Assembly: GCA_024364735.1 (NCBI GenBank)
Contig: JAGFNQ010001138.1
Coordinates: 1-64,000, forward strand
DNA from: Boesenbergia rotunda
Taxonomy: Eukaryota; Streptophyta; Magnoliopsida; Zingiberales; Zingiberaceae
DNA length: 64,000 bases
Reading direction: 5' to 3'
Numbering within the stretch: the first letter of the stretch is position 1; each line of letters starts with the position of its first letter. This document shows positions 10,850-24,048 of the stretch, piece after piece. Both the position numbers and the translations under genes were made by a program. The notes beneath the pieces were generated by a model. That model did no database searches. It had not been told where the DNA came from and saw only the letters and a list, made by a program, of their open reading frames with translations.

Positions 10850-11180
10850 CACACGCTGGCATGGAAAAAGTCTTGGCTTGGAGGGATAGGTGTGAAAAGT
10901 CCTAACTTGGAGGGTTAGGTGTGAAAAAGTGCTAGCTTGGAGGGCTAGGTGTGAAAAGTCCAAACTTGGAGGGTTAGGTGTGAAAAAGTCCTTTCTTGAA
11001 GGGCTAGGTGTGAAAAGTCCTAACTTGGAGGGTTAGGTGTGAAAAAGTCCTAGCTTAGAGGGCTAGGTGTAAAAAGTCGTAACTTGGAGGGTTAGGTTGA
11101 TGAAACCCTGGCTTGGAGGGTCAGCTCCTAGATTGGAAGGCTTGGAGGGCCAGGTCCTAGCTTGGAGGGCTAGGTTAAAG
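10850..11180 (+). repeat. CTAG-type stem-loop array in element C LTR
   Basis: Units of about 30 bp, alternating CCTAGCTTGGAGGGCTAGG and CCTAACTTGGAGGGTTAGG, each a 6-7 bp inverted repeat. The C/T alternation occurs on both arms together (CTAGC/GCTAG versus CTAAC/GTTAG), so pairing is kept. Confidence 0.8.
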
Positions 11181-12109
11181 TCCCGGTGAGTGAGACTGGG
11201 CATGGAGTCTTGGTCCGGGGGACTGAGCACAAGTCAGAGAAGGGCTGGAGGCTTGTTCTCGTGACTTAGAGGAGATTTGACCTTGCTTGGATCGGTCTGG
11301 TGACCGATCAGGAAAGTTGGCAAGGTGTTCCCTCATGGATAGGTCTGGTGACCGATCTAGAGATCGCTGATTGGTCTGGTGACCGATCAGGGAGCTTACA
11401 GTGAGTTTGGGATCTCTACTGATCAGCACCTAATCGGTCTGGTGACCGATCTGGGATACTGTTCAAATCGTTCTGGTGACTGATCAAGTGTCGCGGACTC
11501 TTCCTTATGACTGATCAGGCTGGAGCCTGATTGGTCGGAGAGCCACCTGATCGGTCTGGTGACCGATCAGGCAGCATACAGTGAGTTTGGGGAACTCTAC
11601 TGATGTAACGTCCGCTTTTTTTTTCCATAAGCGGCGTTACGTTAACATGCTTAGGGCATGTAGACATCATAAGGCAGCGGAATAACTTAACTTATACATG
11701 CCCTGTTACCATTCTTAACTTATTGACATGGGAACCTTAGCATATTAACTTTGAACTTAAGCATCATATCATGGCTCACATAACATCATATCATAAGGTC
11801 ATAAGGTTCCATAAGTCATTATTCAAACATATAAGTAAACATATAATTTCCTGGGCCAAGTCACTACGACACACATGCGTTCTTGCCCTCCTGCTGCTTC
11901 TTTCATTCTCCCCTTGAATGATCTGCGGTATAAGGAAATAAGACTATAAGCACACAGGCTTAGTAAGACTCTTTCCTACTCACAAAACCATTCATCATTC
12001 ATCATCTCATAGAGCACATAAAACATTAACATACTTGGTGCTCTACTTAGAACATAACATCTTACGTCACTTGTCGTATACATAGCATGACATGAACATA
12101 AACATAGTA

Positions 12110-12430
12110 TCATTCTAAGCATGGCATGATACATGGCATAAACATACACATCATAGACATTCTAAGCATGGCATAATTCATAAACATAGTGAACATAATT
12201 CATGGCATAAATCATAAACATCGGGAACATTCTAAGCATGGCATAATTCATGGCATAAACATAAACATCATAGACATTCTAAGCATGGCATAATTCATGG
12301 CATAAATCATAAACATAGTGAACATTCTAAGCATGGCATAATTCATGGCATAAACATAATCATCATAGACATTCTAAGCATGGCATAATTCATGGCATAA
12401 ATCATAAACATAGTGAACTTTCTTTCATGG
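12110..12430 (-). repeat. Minisatellite in family D LTR
   Basis: Imperfect tandem units around CATTCTAAGCATGGCATAA. The sister LTRs have a related array at 28600-28870 and 35030-35290. The open frames it produces are repeats of YAM/CHE-like residues and are not genes. Confidence 0.8.
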
Positions 12431-13479
12431 CATAGATCATTCATTCTCATGCATACTTCTTAACATGAAACATAAGCATAAAATCTTATCAATATAGCAT
12501 AATGCATAACCTGGATGGATGCATGAGTGGAATGCATATACATAAGGGATGCTTAACTTTTAAAACATACTTTTAAATGCTTAAACATAATCATCATAAC
12601 ATCATTTGGGGTCCCCGGCTTGTACCACATACATACATCATAGCGCGCATCCCTAACAAGTCCAAGGTCGCGAGCCCCAACTTACTAGGGTAAGGACAGC
12701 ATAGTCGGTAGTCCCCGAACCGAGGCGTTCTTAAGGTGCCCATCCCTGTTGCACAGCTCCGGTAGTGCCAGAACCGTGGACAGCTTCGGTAGTCCAAAAC
12801 CGGGGCGTTCTTAAGGTGCCCATCCCTTGGACCCATACTTCGGTCCGGTACAAGCCCATACATAAAGTAAAATACTTTTCATGTGTCATCATTCATAAGG
12901 CATTCATGGCATACTTAACATATCATAACTTGTTACGGCTCGGCCCATCTACCGGCCCATTTACCGGTCCTCATGACCGTCGTACCATCGACCATCGACC
13001 GTGCCGTTTAGCATATTTATGCCTTAAAGACATAAGCATCATCTTTCATTCATCATACTTGTCATTCATCATCATTCATTCATCATACTTAACATCATCA
13101 TTAAGCCTTAAAGGCATGTACTTTAACCTCATTCCTAAGACATGGCATACATACATCTTATTCATACAACATAACATGCATCATTCTTATCATGAACATA
13201 AACATAACATACTTAACATGGCATCATTCATATCATGAACCTAACATATCATAGCATCATTTTTATCGTGATCATAACCCTATCATTCTTATCATAGCAT
13301 CATTCATATCCTGAACATAAACTTATCATACTTATCATGAACATACATAATCACTTAGCATGGTTCTTAGCATAGCATGGGCATATAACATAGCATGGTT
13401 TCCCTACATCACCCTTATATCATGGCAACACATAAACATATGCTTGAAGTTAAAGGCTCAACACTAACCCTGGGGTCCT

Positions 13480-14180
13480 TGAGGTTGGCCGAAACATATG
13501 GGGTCTCTAGGGTAACCCAAAAATTCCCAGAAATTATACTTAACCTCCACACATCATAAGGGAACATAAATTAACATTATCCAGATTTTTGGCATAATTA
13601 TAGACCTGTAAATCATGGTGGCCGGAACCCTTAAACTTAGGGTTCTTAGTTTTGTTCCTTTCATGTTGGCCGAAACCCTAGGGTGTCCTAGGGTACTCCA
13701 AAAATTATACTTAACCTCTACACATCATAAGAGAACATTAAATAACATTATCAAGATTTTTGGCATAATTATAGACCTGTAAATCATGGTGGCCGAATCC
13801 CTTAAACTTAGGGTTCTTAGTTTTGTTTCTTTCATGTTGGCCGAAACCCTAGGGTGTCCTAGGGTATTCCAAAAATTCCCAAAAATTATACTTAACCTCT
13901 AAACATAATAAGGGAACATTAAATAACATTATCATGATTTTTATCATAATTATAGACCTGTAAATCATGGTGGCCGAAACCCTTAAACTTAGGGTTCTTA
14001 GTTTTGTTTCTTTCATGTTGGCCGAAACTCTAGGGTGCCCTAGGGTACTCTAAAAATTCCCAAAAATGATACTTAACCTCTACACATCATAAGGGAACAT
14101 TAAATAACATTATCATGATTTTTATCATAATTATAGACCTGTAAATCATGGTGGCTGAAACCCTTAAACTCAAGGTTCTT
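13480..14180 (-). repeat. ~180 bp tandem repeat in family D LTR, about four units
   Basis: Each unit contains GTGGCCGAAACCCTTAAAC and TTGGCCGAAACCCTAGGGTG. The + strand LTR at 31930-35824 has about six units of the same repeat (32760-33720). Confidence 0.85.
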
Positions 14181-16418
14181 AGTTGTTTTCTTCCTTTCAA
14201 CATCAAATCCAAAAACTAACCCATATATCATGCTAAAAATCATGGAAATCATAGGGAACTATTATAGCATAGGTGAGGGAGTCTTACCTTGGGTTTCTTG
14301 ATTTTTCGAACCTAGGAAGAAAAGAAGATTGCAAGATCATTGGATACTAGAGCCCCCTTGTCCTTGTACTCTTGTAGAGATTTTAGATCTAGGAGATGGA
14401 ACCTTGGTGGAAGCTTTTCCAAGGGGAAAACCTTCTAGGAGTGGTCGGCTAGAATGAGGGAAGAAGAGAGGAGGAAATGCAATTGAAAGAAGAGAGAATG
14501 AAACTCCCAAACCCCCCTATTTATCATCCATTAAAGAGGTAAATGAAGAGTCTCTCCATGACTCTTCATCTTCTTCTTAATCTTAACTTATATCCACTTC
14601 ATTTCTTCATAGAAATCCCTTGCTAGGTGAGTTGGTTAAGGCTTACATGGTTGTACAAGAGGTCCAAGTTTCAATCCTTGGCTCATGCACCTTTATTTTG
14701 ATTTTATTTTTATTTCATTTATTTTATTGTTTTTATTTCCTAAATTCCGAAAATCCCCCTAAAATCACCCATAATTATGCCAATATTCCTAAATAAAATT
14801 ATTTTATATTTATATTAATTTTACCTAATTTATATAAATTTTACCTAATTAATACCCATTTTTGGAGACCATTTAAAGCTCATTGGTACTTAGTTTTCTC
14901 AATTTAAATGAGAAAACATAGATTTCCTAGGCCTAAGTTCTCTTTAATATTTCTAGGTCCCTTGGAAAATTATTTAAACATGCTTAATATTTTAAGAATA
15001 TATTAAGAGAATTTTTCGGGTCGTTACAACTGATCTGCTCCTGATTGGTCTGGTGACCGATCTGGGATATTGTTCAGATTGTTCTGGTGAACGATCAAGT
15101 ATCGCGGACTCCTCCTTATAACCGATCAGGCTGGAGCCTGATCAGTCGGAGGGAACCCTGATCGGTCTAGGGACCGATCAGGAGGGTTGGGCTGCGAAGC
15201 TGGGAAAACACCCTCCAAAGGGGTGGATCGGTTTGGTGACTGATCCACGACTTGGGATCGGTTTGGTGATCGGTCCCAGAGAAGTAATGATTCCTGATTA
15301 CGCATTGGGGACCAATCATGATGGAGCCAGATCGTTCTGAACCCTGCCTGATCGGCCTGGTGACGGATCAGGAGTCTCTCTGATCGGTCCAGTGACCGAT
15401 CAGTAGCTGGCAGCTTTAATTCAAAAACGCTATCAGAGCTCTGATTACGTCTGTTTCACTGCTGATTCATTACTGATCTCTGCTCCTAACTTCTGATTGT
15501 TGATACTCTATTGATTTGCTGAGCTAATGAGCTGCTATGTGTGCAGGTGACTCAGGTTTACTTCAAGGGAGTCAATCTGAGGCTTTTGCTATGTCAGATT
15601 GGGCAGGTTTCCATCTCAGGTTGCAACGGATGCTGGCACTGCTGGAGCTGCTGACTGGGGCATGTCTGAGAGAAGCTCAGGGAGTCCAGGAGAGCTCAGT
15701 GGTAGGTGAGCAGTTGTAGTTGAGCAGCTGGGAGCTGCAGAGAGGTGGCTGTGACCTAGCGATCAGTGGAAGAGGCTTAAGGGCTTGGTAGCGATGAAGC
15801 CTCAGTAGACACTTGATCAGTTCATTGACATCAAAAGCTTTGCTCCTTGACTAGTGTGATTACTCTGTTCTGTTGATCCATCTCTTGAGGAAGCAACTGT
15901 GAATCTTAAGCAACCTTCAGTTACTTGAGCACTTGGGAAGAAATAAGGAGCTTGGCGAGCTTATCAGCAAGAAGACACGAAGAAGAGAGTTTTTGTGTGA
16001 GATCTGTGCTGAGTGGAGCTCGGTGAGGAGTTTTCTTGTGTTCTTGCAGTTCTAAGTGCTCAGTAAGGTTCCTTCTTGTGTTTCCTGTACTTAATACTTC
16101 ATTCATCTTGAAACGATGTGGAGAGGTTACTCCACTGAGAAGGAGGTTGCATTCTATCCGGATTTTTCCGGGGCTTGATCTGCCGACGATCAAGGGATCA
16201 CCCACCTTAAGGGCACGCCAAGGAGTAGGGGCAAGTTATCCCCGAACCTTGTAAACGATCCTGTTAGCATTTTTTGTTTGCTCTTCATTTCTGCACATTT
16301 CTGTTTGTTTTGTTTGTTTTCGCTGCCTAACTTCTGAAGTGCAGAGAAAATTCAAAAAGAGCTAAGTCTCAAGTGTCTGGCTACATTCATCCCCCCTCTA
16401 GCCATCCAAGTTCCAACA

Positions 16419-19325
16419 GTATCTACTCTGCTAACCAACACGTCACCCCTCTGAACAATCTCTCTGAGGAGGTGATACTTCCTTAGCAAGTGCTTGGATC
16501 ATTGGCGAGACCTTGGCTCCTTTGCTTGCGCTATGGCCGCATTATTGTCACAATATAACACAACTGGATCAATAATGCTAGGAACCACTTCAAGCTCCAC
16601 TATGAAGTTCTTGATCCACATAGCTTCATTTGCTTCCTCCGAAGCTGCTATGTACTCGGACATAGCTGTTGAATATGCAACTGTCTCCTGCATGGAGCTC
16701 CTCCAGCAGATAGCTGCACCATTCAGACAAAACACATACCCTTGTTGCGACTTTACATCATCTCGATCTATCTGGAAACTGGTGTCAGTATATCTTCTAA
16801 TGACCAATTCCTCGTCTCCTCCAAAAACTAAGAACATGTTCTTTGTTCTTCTAAGATACTTGAGAATAGTCTTTAGTGCAGTCCAATGACTCTCTCCAGA
16901 ATCTGGCTGATATCTACTTGTCATGCTTAAAGCATACGAGACATCTGGTCGAGTGCATATCATAGTATACATTATGGATCCTATAGCCGAAGCATAAGGT
17001 ATCTTGCCCATTCTACTTCTCTCCTCTTGTGTCTTTGGACACATAGCCTTGGAGAGATGTACACCATGTGACACTGGCAGAAATCTTCTGTTGGAGTCTT
17101 GCATGCTGAATCTATTCACCATTCTGTCAATATATGTACCTTGACTCAACCCTAGTTACCTTCTTTGTCTATCTCGATATATTCTAATACCTAAGATATA
17201 GGTTGCATCCCCAATATCTTTCATCGAGAAACACTCTCCCAGCCATGTCTTGGTAGATTCTAGGCTAGGGATATCATTTCCTATGAGAAGTATATCATCA
17301 ACATGCAATATTAGGAACGTAATCTTGCTCCCACTAACCTTCTTGTAAATGCAATGTTCTTCTGGATTCTTGACAAAGGAAAAATCTTTAATTGCTTCGT
17401 CAAATCGTAGATTCCAACTCTGAGATGCTTGCTTTAGTCCATAAATGGACTTCTTGAGCTTACATAATTTATTGGCATTCTTATATATTATAAAACCGAG
17501 AGGTTATGCCATATATACTTCCTCCTATAACCTTCCATTTAGAAAAGTAGTTTAAACATCCATTTATCAAATCTCATAATCCTTGTAAGCTTCTATAGCT
17601 AGAAAAATCCTAATAGACTTAAGTATTGCAACGGGTGAGAATGTTTCATCATAGTCAATTCCTTGACGTTGATTGAAACCCTTTGCCATAAGCCTTGATT
17701 TATAGGTACTTATGTTCCCATCCATGTCAATCTTCTTCTTGAAGATCCACTTGCACCCTATGGGTTTTACCCCAACTAGCACATCAACCAACTCCCAAAC
17801 TTGGTTGGCGTACATGGAGTCAATTTCAGATTTCATGGCTTCTAGCCATTTCTCAGAATCATTTGAAGTAATTGCTTCCTCGTAAGTCGACGATTCATCT
17901 TCCTCGATGAGTAACACTTCCTCATCTTGGGTTACCAACCAACCATATATATCTGGTTGTCGGTGTATTCTTGTGGACTTACGTTGATCTTGCGTTTCTA
18001 GATCAGTCTCGGATAAAGGAGACACTTTCACTTGTGGTACTGTCTCTTCGTCCAACTGTTCATTTTCCAACATGTTTGTAGAGTCTGTAATTTCTTCAAA
18101 ACTTTCTTTACTTCCACTACTTTCTTTAGATATAAACTCTCTTTCCAAGAAAGTGACATATCGAGCAACAATAACTTTGTGCTCACTAGGGACATAAAAA
18201 TAGTATCCCATTGTGGCTTTGGGATAACCTATAAACATGCACTTTATGGATCTTGCTGCAAGCTTATTAGAATTTACATTCTTCACATAAGCATCACAAC
18301 CCCATACCTTAAGATAATACAAATTTGGTTTCTTTCCAAACCATAATTCATAAGGAGTCTTGTCTACTGACTTTGTTGGAACTCGGTTAAGTATGTATGC
18401 TACTGTTTCTAAGGCATAGCCCAATAATGACATTGGAAGACTTGTATGACTCATCATTGATCTAACCATTTCCATGAGTGTGCGATTTCTTCTCTCCAAA
18501 ACACCTTTTCACTCCGGCGTTCTAGGAGATGTAAGTTGGGAAACTATCCCACACTCTTTTAAGTAATCAATGAACTCTTGGCTTAGATACTCGCCACCTC
18601 GATCACTTCGATGAGCTTTAATCTTCTTGCCACTTTGATTTTCTACCTCATTCTTGAACTCCTTAAACTTATCTCGAGTTTCAGACTTATGCCTCATTAA
18701 GTAGATATATTCATATATGCTTAAATCATCAGTATAAGTCATGAAGTAGGTATAAGCTCCTCTAGCCTGAACTTGCAATGGACCACATACATCACTATGT
18801 ATGAGTTCTAGTAGTACCTTTGCCCGTTCACCTATCTTGGTGAAAGACGTCTTGGTCATTTTACCTTGTAAACATGCTTTGCATGTATCTATAGGCTCTA
18901 ATTCAAAAGAGTCCCAATACCCATTACTAAGTAATTTAGTGATGCGTTTTTGGGTTACATGACCAAGTCTACAGTGCCAGAGATATGTCAAGTTTGAGTC
19001 ATGAAATTTCTGTTTCTTTTTTTCAATACAATAAATAGGTTCATTTAATTAAGAACATAAAGACCGTTATTCATTGAACCATTCCCATATAATACATTAT
19101 TCAGATAAAAGGAATATAACTTGTCCTCGAATTGAAATACAAATCCCTTGGCGCCTAAACTTGACACCAAAATGATATTCTTTGAGAAACTAGGAACAAA
19201 ATAACAGTTTTCTAAATTCAAAACTAGTCCACTAGGCAAATTTATTGAATAAGTTCCTATAGCTAATGCAGCAACTCTCGCGCCATTAACTACTCGTAGG
19301 TCCATCTCGCCTTTGGACAACCATC
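16419..19325 (-). pseudogene. Copia pol (non-Sirevirus lineage), broken and truncated
   Basis: Reading leftward: the end of a protease/pre-integrase region (SKGEMDLRVVNGARVAALA, 19320-19045), GAG pre-integrase HCRLGH...CKAC plus integrase core (SDVCGPLQ, YTDD, 18991-18509), integrase end with EELWFGKKPNLYYLKVWGC-like text and RT start (QVWELVDV, 18499-17567), RT active-site region (17150-17566, YVDD changed to HVDD at 17294-17305), and RNase H with SQQGYVFCLNGAAICW and LYCDNNAAI (17149-16499). At least four frame changes separate the pieces. The wording GSIMYTMICTRPDVSYALSM points to a Tork/TAR-type lineage rather than a Sirevirus. Its RNase H end is cut by element C at 16418. Confidence 0.88.
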
Positions 19326-20690
19326 TGTAGTCACTTTTTTTATTTTTTATCCAAACGATATTTATTATTATTCCCGAAGAAGAAAATCCATATTAGATGG
19401 GGGACCAAAATCTAAACCTTCTAATACGGAATAACAATGACTCTAAACTGATTTACATGAGATGTTGCAATTATGAACGGTTTGTTTTTGTGGAAATTTA
19501 TACAATCTATACAATTAACAATCAGCTTTTATTAGCTCAATCATGTTGAGTACCGGTCCTCCTCAGCAGAAACATCCACTTTCAAATTCTGATAAGAGAA
19601 AAACTGGCACGCTTCAAAAAATAGCCTGTCGTGCTAAAGTAACTTAGAAATCCAAGGTCTCCAGCTCAAAACTGCTTTGGTCTGCCTGTTCCTCAAAATA
19701 TTCATTCTGTTACCCATGGAACCTCCAACACTGTGCATCAAACCCGAAGTTCACTTTTGGTAAGTGACCAACCATAAACGGGATTAACAGGTCTTTACCG
19801 CAGCCGTTACTACGGACTAGATAGATCTATGGTGGATCTATTCACCCATTTAGGCTTTTTGGCAAAGCCTCAGCCATAACGGATTTGATATGTCTTTACC
19901 GCAGCCGTTTGCTACGGACTAGATGAATCTTTTACGGTGGATCCATTCACCTTCCAATGAATCGTGGAAGAGACCTCCTTCCATGTCAAAACAGGAAAAT
20001 GCACTGCCCAGGACACATTCAGACCTTGTCAGATATGAGCAAAACCGGCCTCTCTGCCCATGATTCACATTCTGTGCTGGAGACTTCCCAAACACCATCC
20101 CGGAAGACCCCGTAATTTTCGAAATGAGCAAACAGTGTATAGAACGTTTAGCACACTGTGGGATCAAGGTTTCCCAGCAGGGGTTTACAGCAGCAAAGCA
20201 GGATTGGAAATGTGTTTGGAACTGTATTTACTGTGACTGAGTAAAAAGACCATGTTCCCCTTTCCAACTATCAGCAGTGGTGGCCGTTTGTAAGGAAAAA
20301 CTAGTTTTTGTTAATTTGACCCATATTAATTCAAAGTAGTTCAGTGCCAAACACCTATCAGCTGACCTGTCAACAAGCTAAACCATTATCAGAGGTTCAA
20401 ACACCCTAGCCATCAGAGAAACTCCTTTCCCATATGCGCCTGAAAAATCTCATAATCGGTTTGAGCCATCCACGCTGACTTTGTTTTCAGCAGACAAAAC
20501 AAAACAAGGATAGTGAACTCTCATCAGAACTTAAAAACAAGGGTGATAGCTGATATGTGCGTTTTGCAGAATTGCTGAAAAACTGTCTAAACTCATAACT
20601 TCCATTTGGCACGGTCTGCTTCTGTTCATTATTTTGATACAAAACTGCTTCTTAAATTTGATACAAAATCGTCTGTAGTCACTTAAACCC
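19326..20690. other. Unassigned AT-rich region with a degenerate ~75 bp direct repeat
   Basis: No protein motif, PBS or LTR end was recognised. Two related units lie at about 19773-19847 and 19874-19950; both contain TCTTTACCGCAGCCGTT, CTACGGACTAGAT and GGTGGATC.ATTCACC. The sequence separates the minus copia pol from the leader of element B', and replaces whatever 5' LTR B' had. Confidence 0.5.
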
Positions 20691-20781
20691 TGCATGTTCG
20701 CACAAATGTCCCACGCTATTAATCCAAGATCAAGTCTTGGTACATTTTTGTTACTTCTCTTGTGTATGAGGTTTAAACTAA

Positions 20782-21666
20782 ATGGCCAACCAAGAATGGA
20801 ACAGTGCCCGTCCACCACTCTTCTCTGGCAAAAATTTCAATTCCTGGAGAAGTCTAATGGAATCCCACTTGAAGGCCAATTTGGATTTGTGGTTGATAAT
20901 CCAAACGGGGTTCACATTCCGCACAGAAGATGGAACAATGATCGTCTGGGACAAATTGGACGAACCAACTCTAAGGAAGATCGAGACTGATGCTAAGGCA
21001 ATAGTAATCTTACAATGTGGCCTGACGAAAGAAGAATTGAAGCGGGTCGGATCCTTCACTTGTGCCAAGGAGATGTGGGAAAAGCTAATCAATCTACACG
21101 AAGAGAGCTCCGATATTGAGATCTTAGAAGAGTCAGCACCCGACTTCAAAGTTGACTCCGGATCAGAAGATGAGGTAGAATCCATACTTGACTGCGAATT
21201 CGAGCCATAGTCAGAAGACAAAGTGACTGAGACAAAAATGGTAATCAATTTTGAATTTGATCCAGAATTACAATTAAATAATCAGACTGATACTATAATG
21301 GTCGAGGAAGGTATAAGTTCAAGTGCAAGGAAAACTCCAAAGAAGAAGCTTCAACCTGTACCCGAGTCTGACTCAGACTCGGAATCAGAAGACAATGAGG
21401 GAGATCGACCCAATCTAGTCCGATTAGCTCGTGATCATTACAAGAGTACCGGACAAACAATCGGGAAAGGTAAGTTTTCAATATTTGAAAATCCAATACT
21501 TATCTCAAATAACATGATTAATTCATATAAATTAGTTAAGGTTAATATGTTAGAAATCTTAAGTCACAACCTTGCTGATTTTAAAAACCCAGAGTATTAT
21601 TTCAATTATGATATAACTTGGATCATTTTTTATCATGCTTGCTTGTATTTTTTTTTTGTTTCTTAG
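20782..21666 (+). pseudogene. Gag of gag-only element B'
   Basis: Starts MANQEWNSARPPLFSGKNF, as do the tandem elements at 40338 and 46013, and shares LQCGLTKEELKRVGSFTCAKE and the acidic segment with DTIMVEEGI. A TAG stop interrupts it at 21208-21210. The part carrying both zinc knuckles is deleted: the frame jumps to a short basic stretch followed by TGQTIGKGKFSIFENP, which relatives have after the second knuckle. The leader before the ATG keeps the text CTAATCCAAGA.CAAGTCTTGGTA found in the tandem copies. No pol follows. Confidence 0.88.
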
Positions 21667-23807
21667 AATTAGCATTGGTTAGTATAAAGACTAAATCAAT
21701 TAACTGAAATTTGAACAACATAGTATTGGGTAGCGGTGAGATGATAGTATGTTAGGGAAGCCTTTTCTAATAAGGTCAAGTATACACTACTTGGTCACTT
21801 TAGACTGGTGAAACTAGCCGAAGCTACTGATCCAAGACCTAAGCTAGTTAGACCAGAATTTCTCAAAAAGTAATTTTGAAAATGAAATTTCATTAAAAGG
21901 CTTTGTCAAGGAAAGGGTTGATGATCCAATAAGGCTTCGACCAAAGAAGGCCTTGTTCCTCGCCAAGACCTGGAAGCCAATTTTTGAAATTCAAATTCAA
22001 TTTATTCTTTGTCAAATTCGAATCTAACACAAATTTTCAGTTAATCTTAGATTCAAATATTCTTTTTCAAAATAAATTCAAAACTAATTGTTTTCAAAAT
22101 TATTTTAACCTTTTAAAATTAACCATATTTTTTTCAAACCTAAAATTTTCATTTTTGTTAAAACATCACACAAAACAGATCAGGTAACTTGTTTTGTCAT
22201 ATAGAACTGGGTGAGATGTCTAGGATCTAATTATATAGTTCAATGCTTTTTCAAAATCAACTCATTTTTTTTTCTAAATTAACTCTATATGTTTTCCACT
22301 CAACATTTTTCAAAAATTGAATTTCATTTGTTTTCAAAATTAACTCATCAAACTATGTCTTGATTGAATTAATACTAAGACCTAAGACTTGATTGAGTTA
22401 ATTATTAGTAAAACCAAGTCAACATAGTCAAACCTAGTCAATACAGAAGACCCTTCAAGCACTTAGACAAAGTCAGACGAGTCGGATACAAGGGGAGTTT
22501 TTTTTAATATTTTTTGAAAAACTTAGATTTTTTCAAAAACATTATGCTCTAAAATTTAGTATCATCTCAAAATAAGGTTTTCAAAAATTTGATTCAAAAC
22601 CCCTTGTATGTTACTATCACTTTGGAAAATTATTATCATTCCAAATTATGTTAAAAATTACCATATTGTTATTCAAAACTATTCTTTTGATTGTAATAAA
22701 CCCTAAAGACACAGAGGAATGCCCACTTCATGATTTACAAGGACTCCTGAGATGTGTCAAATTTAGGGGGAGTATGATTCAACAGAAGAATTTTTGAAGT
22801 GTTTTTTTGGTAATTATTTGTGTTGAATAATTCCTTTAATCTGAACTAAACCCTAAAGACTCAGAAGAGGATTAACTTGTGGTCAACAAGCCTCCTAGGA
22901 CTATGCCACGTTTAGGGGGAGTTCAAATTAAAAGAAGAAGTTTAAAAACACTATGTTTTCAAACTATCACTCATGTTTTTCGAAAACTATGCTATTATTT
23001 CAAAATATGTCCTTCAAATACTTAGTTTTTCGAAATATTAATACTTCAAAATTCATTTTAAGAATTGTGATTGATTCCCTTTTGATTTTGACAACCCCTA
23101 TAGACAAAAAAGGAAGTCTACTTCATGATCTACAAGGACACCTAGGAATTATCAAATTTAGGGGGAGTCTAAATCGAAAGAAATTATTTCTGACAATTAT
23201 TTTTTAAAATTATTATATAATTCTTATAATTTGAATCAAACCTTAAGACTCAGAAGAAGATCGCTTGTAGTCAACAAGTTTCCTTGGACTGGGTCAAGTT
23301 TAGGGGGAGAGCAAATTAAAAGAATTATTGAATATTTTTTCAAAATTATATGTTTTCATGCACTGCACTTTTAAAATCCTTTTAAAACTTAAATAAATTT
23401 TCTTTCAAAATACTATCCTGTAAAATCATTTTGCTTATATATACCATCACTTTCAAAATTTTACGTGACTTTGGAATACTTTTAAAATCTATTTAGAATA
23501 CCTCTTAAAATAATACGTACATGACTTTGGAAAATTTTCCAAGACACATAGGGAAATGTCCTTGTAGTTAACAAGGTTTCCTAGGATTGTGTCAGACTGG
23601 AAAAGAAACCAAGGCAAATAAAGTATTATATTTTCAAAATAACATTAAAATTTTTCATAAAATATTATGTTCAAAAATACTTATATTTTCAAAAATTGCA
23701 CTGAGAAATCTTTCAAAAGTACTTTCATTTTTCAAAATATAATGTTTTCAAAAGTACTAATACTTTGCAAGGCAATAGTGTTCTAAGTGCGTGAATTTTC
23801 TAAAAGA
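21667..23807 (+). other. Non-coding tail of B' with stem-loop/purine cassettes
   Basis: AT-rich sequence in which a ~90 bp cassette recurs at about 22690-22775, 22855-22930, 23080-23175, 23235-23320 and 23535-23610. Each starts near AACCCTAAAGAC, continues with a stem-loop such as CTTGT-GGTCA-ACAAG inside an outer AGG/CCT stem, and most end at TTTAGGGGGAG. The small open frames are not conserved. Confidence 0.75.
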
Positions 23808-24048
23808 CTTGCTGTAACGACCCAACATCTTGGCCCCTTGGGCGGCCCAACTGGCGGCCCACTTGGCGGCCCTCGGCCCCTTGGGCGGCCAAATCCTATT
23901 TGGCGGCCCCTTTGGCGACCTCTTGGACGGTCGTTACTCACAAGTACTTCCCACCCTTGGCCAGTGGATTTTTGCCTTCCTCAAGATTCGAACTCTAGAC
24001 CTCCAGGCTAAGTACTAGAGTTTATGAATCCTGATACCAATTGAGCTA

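Larger units (their letters stand above)
11604..15028 (-). mobile_element. Solo LTR of Ty3/gypsy family D
   Basis: On the minus strand it starts TGTAACGACCCG and ends GGACGTTACA, matching the complete LTR at 31930-35824. It is flanked by the 5-bp target duplication ACTGA (11599-11603 and 15029-15033), which proves a single insertion later reduced to one LTR. Inside are a ~60 bp repeat of GGCATAATTCATGGCATAAA type (about 12110-12430) and four units of a ~180 bp repeat containing GGCCGAAACCCTAGGGT (about 13480-14170). Confidence 0.93.
10757..16418 (+). mobile_element. 3' LTR of element C, split by a solo LTR
   Basis: Starts TGTTGATGCAGTC after the PPT and ends AGTTCCAACA. The LTR parts are 10757-11603 and 15029-16418. 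The left part holds a tandem array of AACTTGGAGGGTTAGGTGTGA-type units (10850-11180; CCTAGCTTGGAGGGCTAGG folds on itself) and then the GATCGGTC palindromes. The LTR ends inside a minus-strand copia RNase H gene, so element C inserted there. Confidence 0.85.

Noticed and set aside
12594..13238. Open frames in the family D LTRs (12594-12863, 12765-13238, 28551-28961, 34953-35301)
   Set aside because: They translate minisatellite repeats, shift frame between LTR copies and match no protein family.
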